Shown here: piece by piece, positions 63,408-64,000 of the stretch
Position numbering within the stretch: the first letter of the stretch is position 1
How the letters are laid out: each line of letters opens with the position of its first letter
Source of the DNA: Flavobacteriales bacterium
Lineage (GTDB): Bacteria > Bacteroidota > Bacteroidia > Flavobacteriales_D > Crocinitomicaceae
Length of the DNA stretch: 64,000 nt
Assembly: GCA_947460825.1 (NCBI GenBank)
Contig: CANHHA010000007.1
Span: 1 to 64,000, forward strand
Reading direction: 5' to 3'
Translations under genes and position numbers: made by a program
The notes under the pieces: generated by a model
Told to the model about the DNA's origin: nothing
The model's input: only the letters and a program-made list of their open reading frames with translations
The model's database searches: none

Positions 63408-63765
63408 GTACGACTCCGAAGGAGTCGATTTAATTCGGTTTCCATTAGGTAAAATATAGGACTCCATCGGAGTCCGATGTATTAACAAAGAATCGATCTC
63501 AAAAGAGACGACTCCATCGGAGTCGAATTAAACTTCGTTGGTGTAGTTGTAAATCGGGGTCCTTTTGGTAAGAATTAGGACTCCATCGGAGTCCGATGTA
63601 TTAACCAAGGATCGATCTCAAAAGAGACGACTCCATCGGAGTCGAACTAAACCTCGTTGATGTAGTTGTAAATCGGGGTCCTTTTGGTAAGAATTAGGAC
63701 TCCATCGGAGTCCGATGTATTAACAAAGAATCGAGCTCAAAAGAGACGACTCCATCGGAGTCGAA
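63408..63765. repeat. Palindrome array B-right (paired 17-bp palindromes, 119-bp period)
   Basis: Opens with the same 58-bp leader as B-left (GTACGACTCCGAAGGAGTCG...). Palindromes: leader copy at 63411; GGACTCC-ATC-GGAGTCC at 63459, 63578 and 63697; CGACTCC-ATC-GGAGTCG at 63509, 63628 and 63747. Both series have exact 119-bp steps. Units are nearly identical to those of B-left, pointing to recent amplification or ongoing homogenisation. The short gap after it holds nothing else before the edge gene's stop. Confidence 0.96.
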
Positions 63766-63801
63766 CAAATTGTGGACGCAATGTACGACTGCTCGTCAAA
63801 T

Positions 63802-64000
63802 TCAAAGTTTTAACAATTCTGATTTGGCAATCCTCACATAATAATTTGTGGCATTTGGATAATCGGCAGCGTTGCCATTCAAAAGTAGAATATCAATGTA
63901 ATTTGAGTTTATGTTCGCACTGTTCATGCGATTGCTGAGGTATATATAGTTTCCTGAGGTAAATGCGGGAGTTTTTATACAAGTCAGTGGACCATCGATG
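63802..64000 (-). CDS. C-terminal end of an unidentified gene (5' part beyond window)
   Basis: On the minus strand one frame is open from the right edge to a TGA at 63802 (66 codons), read as ...PAFTSGNYIYLSNRMNSANINSNY...YVRIAKSELLKL. The composition (Asn/Tyr-rich) is sensible for a secreted or surface protein, but no family is recognised. It was absent from the ORF track because its start is outside. The overlapping plus-strand track ORF at 63684 is a shadow. Confidence 0.5.
   Translation of the reverse strand, partial: IDGPLTCIKTPAFTSGNYIYLSNRMNSANINSNYIDILLLNGNAADYPNATNYYVRIAKSELLKL

Noticed and set aside
62524-63765. CRISPR array
   Set aside because: Repeat period is regular, but the sequences between palindromes are themselves conserved from unit to unit, there are two alternating palindromes, and no cas genes are near.
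62524-63765. Complete IS605-type element with tnpB
   Set aside because: No TnpB/IscB frame is present on either strand and no IS200-style ends distinct from the palindromes were seen.

Overview
The window looks like a chromosomal segment of a Bacteroidota bacterium, most likely Flavobacteriales (Fluviicola/Crocinitomicaceae-like is my inference). The grounds are: Bacteroidota-type -7 promoter boxes (TAnnTTTG) before many genes; several secreted proteins with type IX secretion (T9SS) C-terminal sorting domains; two PorE-like TPR/PD40/CRD/OmpA proteins; a long Bacteroidota-type signal peptidase I in a parA-parB-DUF5683-dapB-lepB-WbqC gene string; almost no Shine-Dalgarno sequences; and moderate, AT-leaning base composition. 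No rRNA, prophage, CRISPR array or plasmid backbone was seen. One tRNA (Lys-UUU) is present.

Layout. 0-1.5 kb: end of an exopolysaccharide locus (Wza-like export lipoprotein, GT4 glycosyltransferase). 1.6-8.6 kb: cell wall and housekeeping (dacB-like, ddl, acyltransferase, ung, hemE, OmpA-like protein). 8.6-12.6 kb: minus-strand operon queE - PorE-like - ubiA-like - maf with overlapping ends. 12.7-17.4 kb: secreted T9SS protein, TonB receptor, then rpsP (with a long repeat tail) and rimM. 17.4-25.5 kb: GH3 lipoprotein, CotH/lamin-tail protein, rimO, a SprB-repeat protein and an AT-rich secreted protein with an internal duplication. 25.6-26.3 kb: palindromic repeat array A, beside tRNA-Lys. 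26.6-34.4 kb: aroK, outer membrane and propeller proteins, and the parA-to-WbqC operon. 34.5-45.2 kb: FHA protein, rplS, second PorE-like protein, threonine aldolase, TauE/SafE permease, YwqK-like protein, thioesterase, WbpM/CapD-like dehydratase, CYTH protein and small lipoproteins. 45.2-57.5 kb: a more accessory region with a 1080-aa BNR/sortilin-like protein, PcfJ-like protein, SSS transporter, two convergent paralogues of an unrecognised family, T9SS/surface proteins and a uracil-DNA-glycosylase-like protein. 57.6-62.5 kb: hpt-adk-obgE-PAP2-crcB operon and purK with a lipoprotein. 62.5-63.8 kb: a Y1 HUH transposase (RAYT/TnpA_REP-like) sandwiched between two arrays of paired palindromes, followed by the 3' end of an edge gene.

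The most notable system is the last one. A single-domain IS200-like Y1 transposase lies between arrays built from a strictly alternating pair of 17-bp palindromes (GGACTCC-ATC-GGAGTCC and CGACTCC-ATC-GGAGTCG), spaced about 50 bp apart inside 119-bp units. Both arrays open with the same 58-bp leader. A diverged array with the same two-palindrome spacing, but longer units and a third palindrome type, lies 36 kb away without a transposase. This has the form of a REP/BIME-RAYT domestication in Bacteroidota. The mechanism is inferred from family knowledge; the repeats and gene are directly visible.

Many ORFs in the supplied track are shadows and are omitted. Several starts were moved downstream to ATG codons that fit the signal peptide, the family start or the promoter position.
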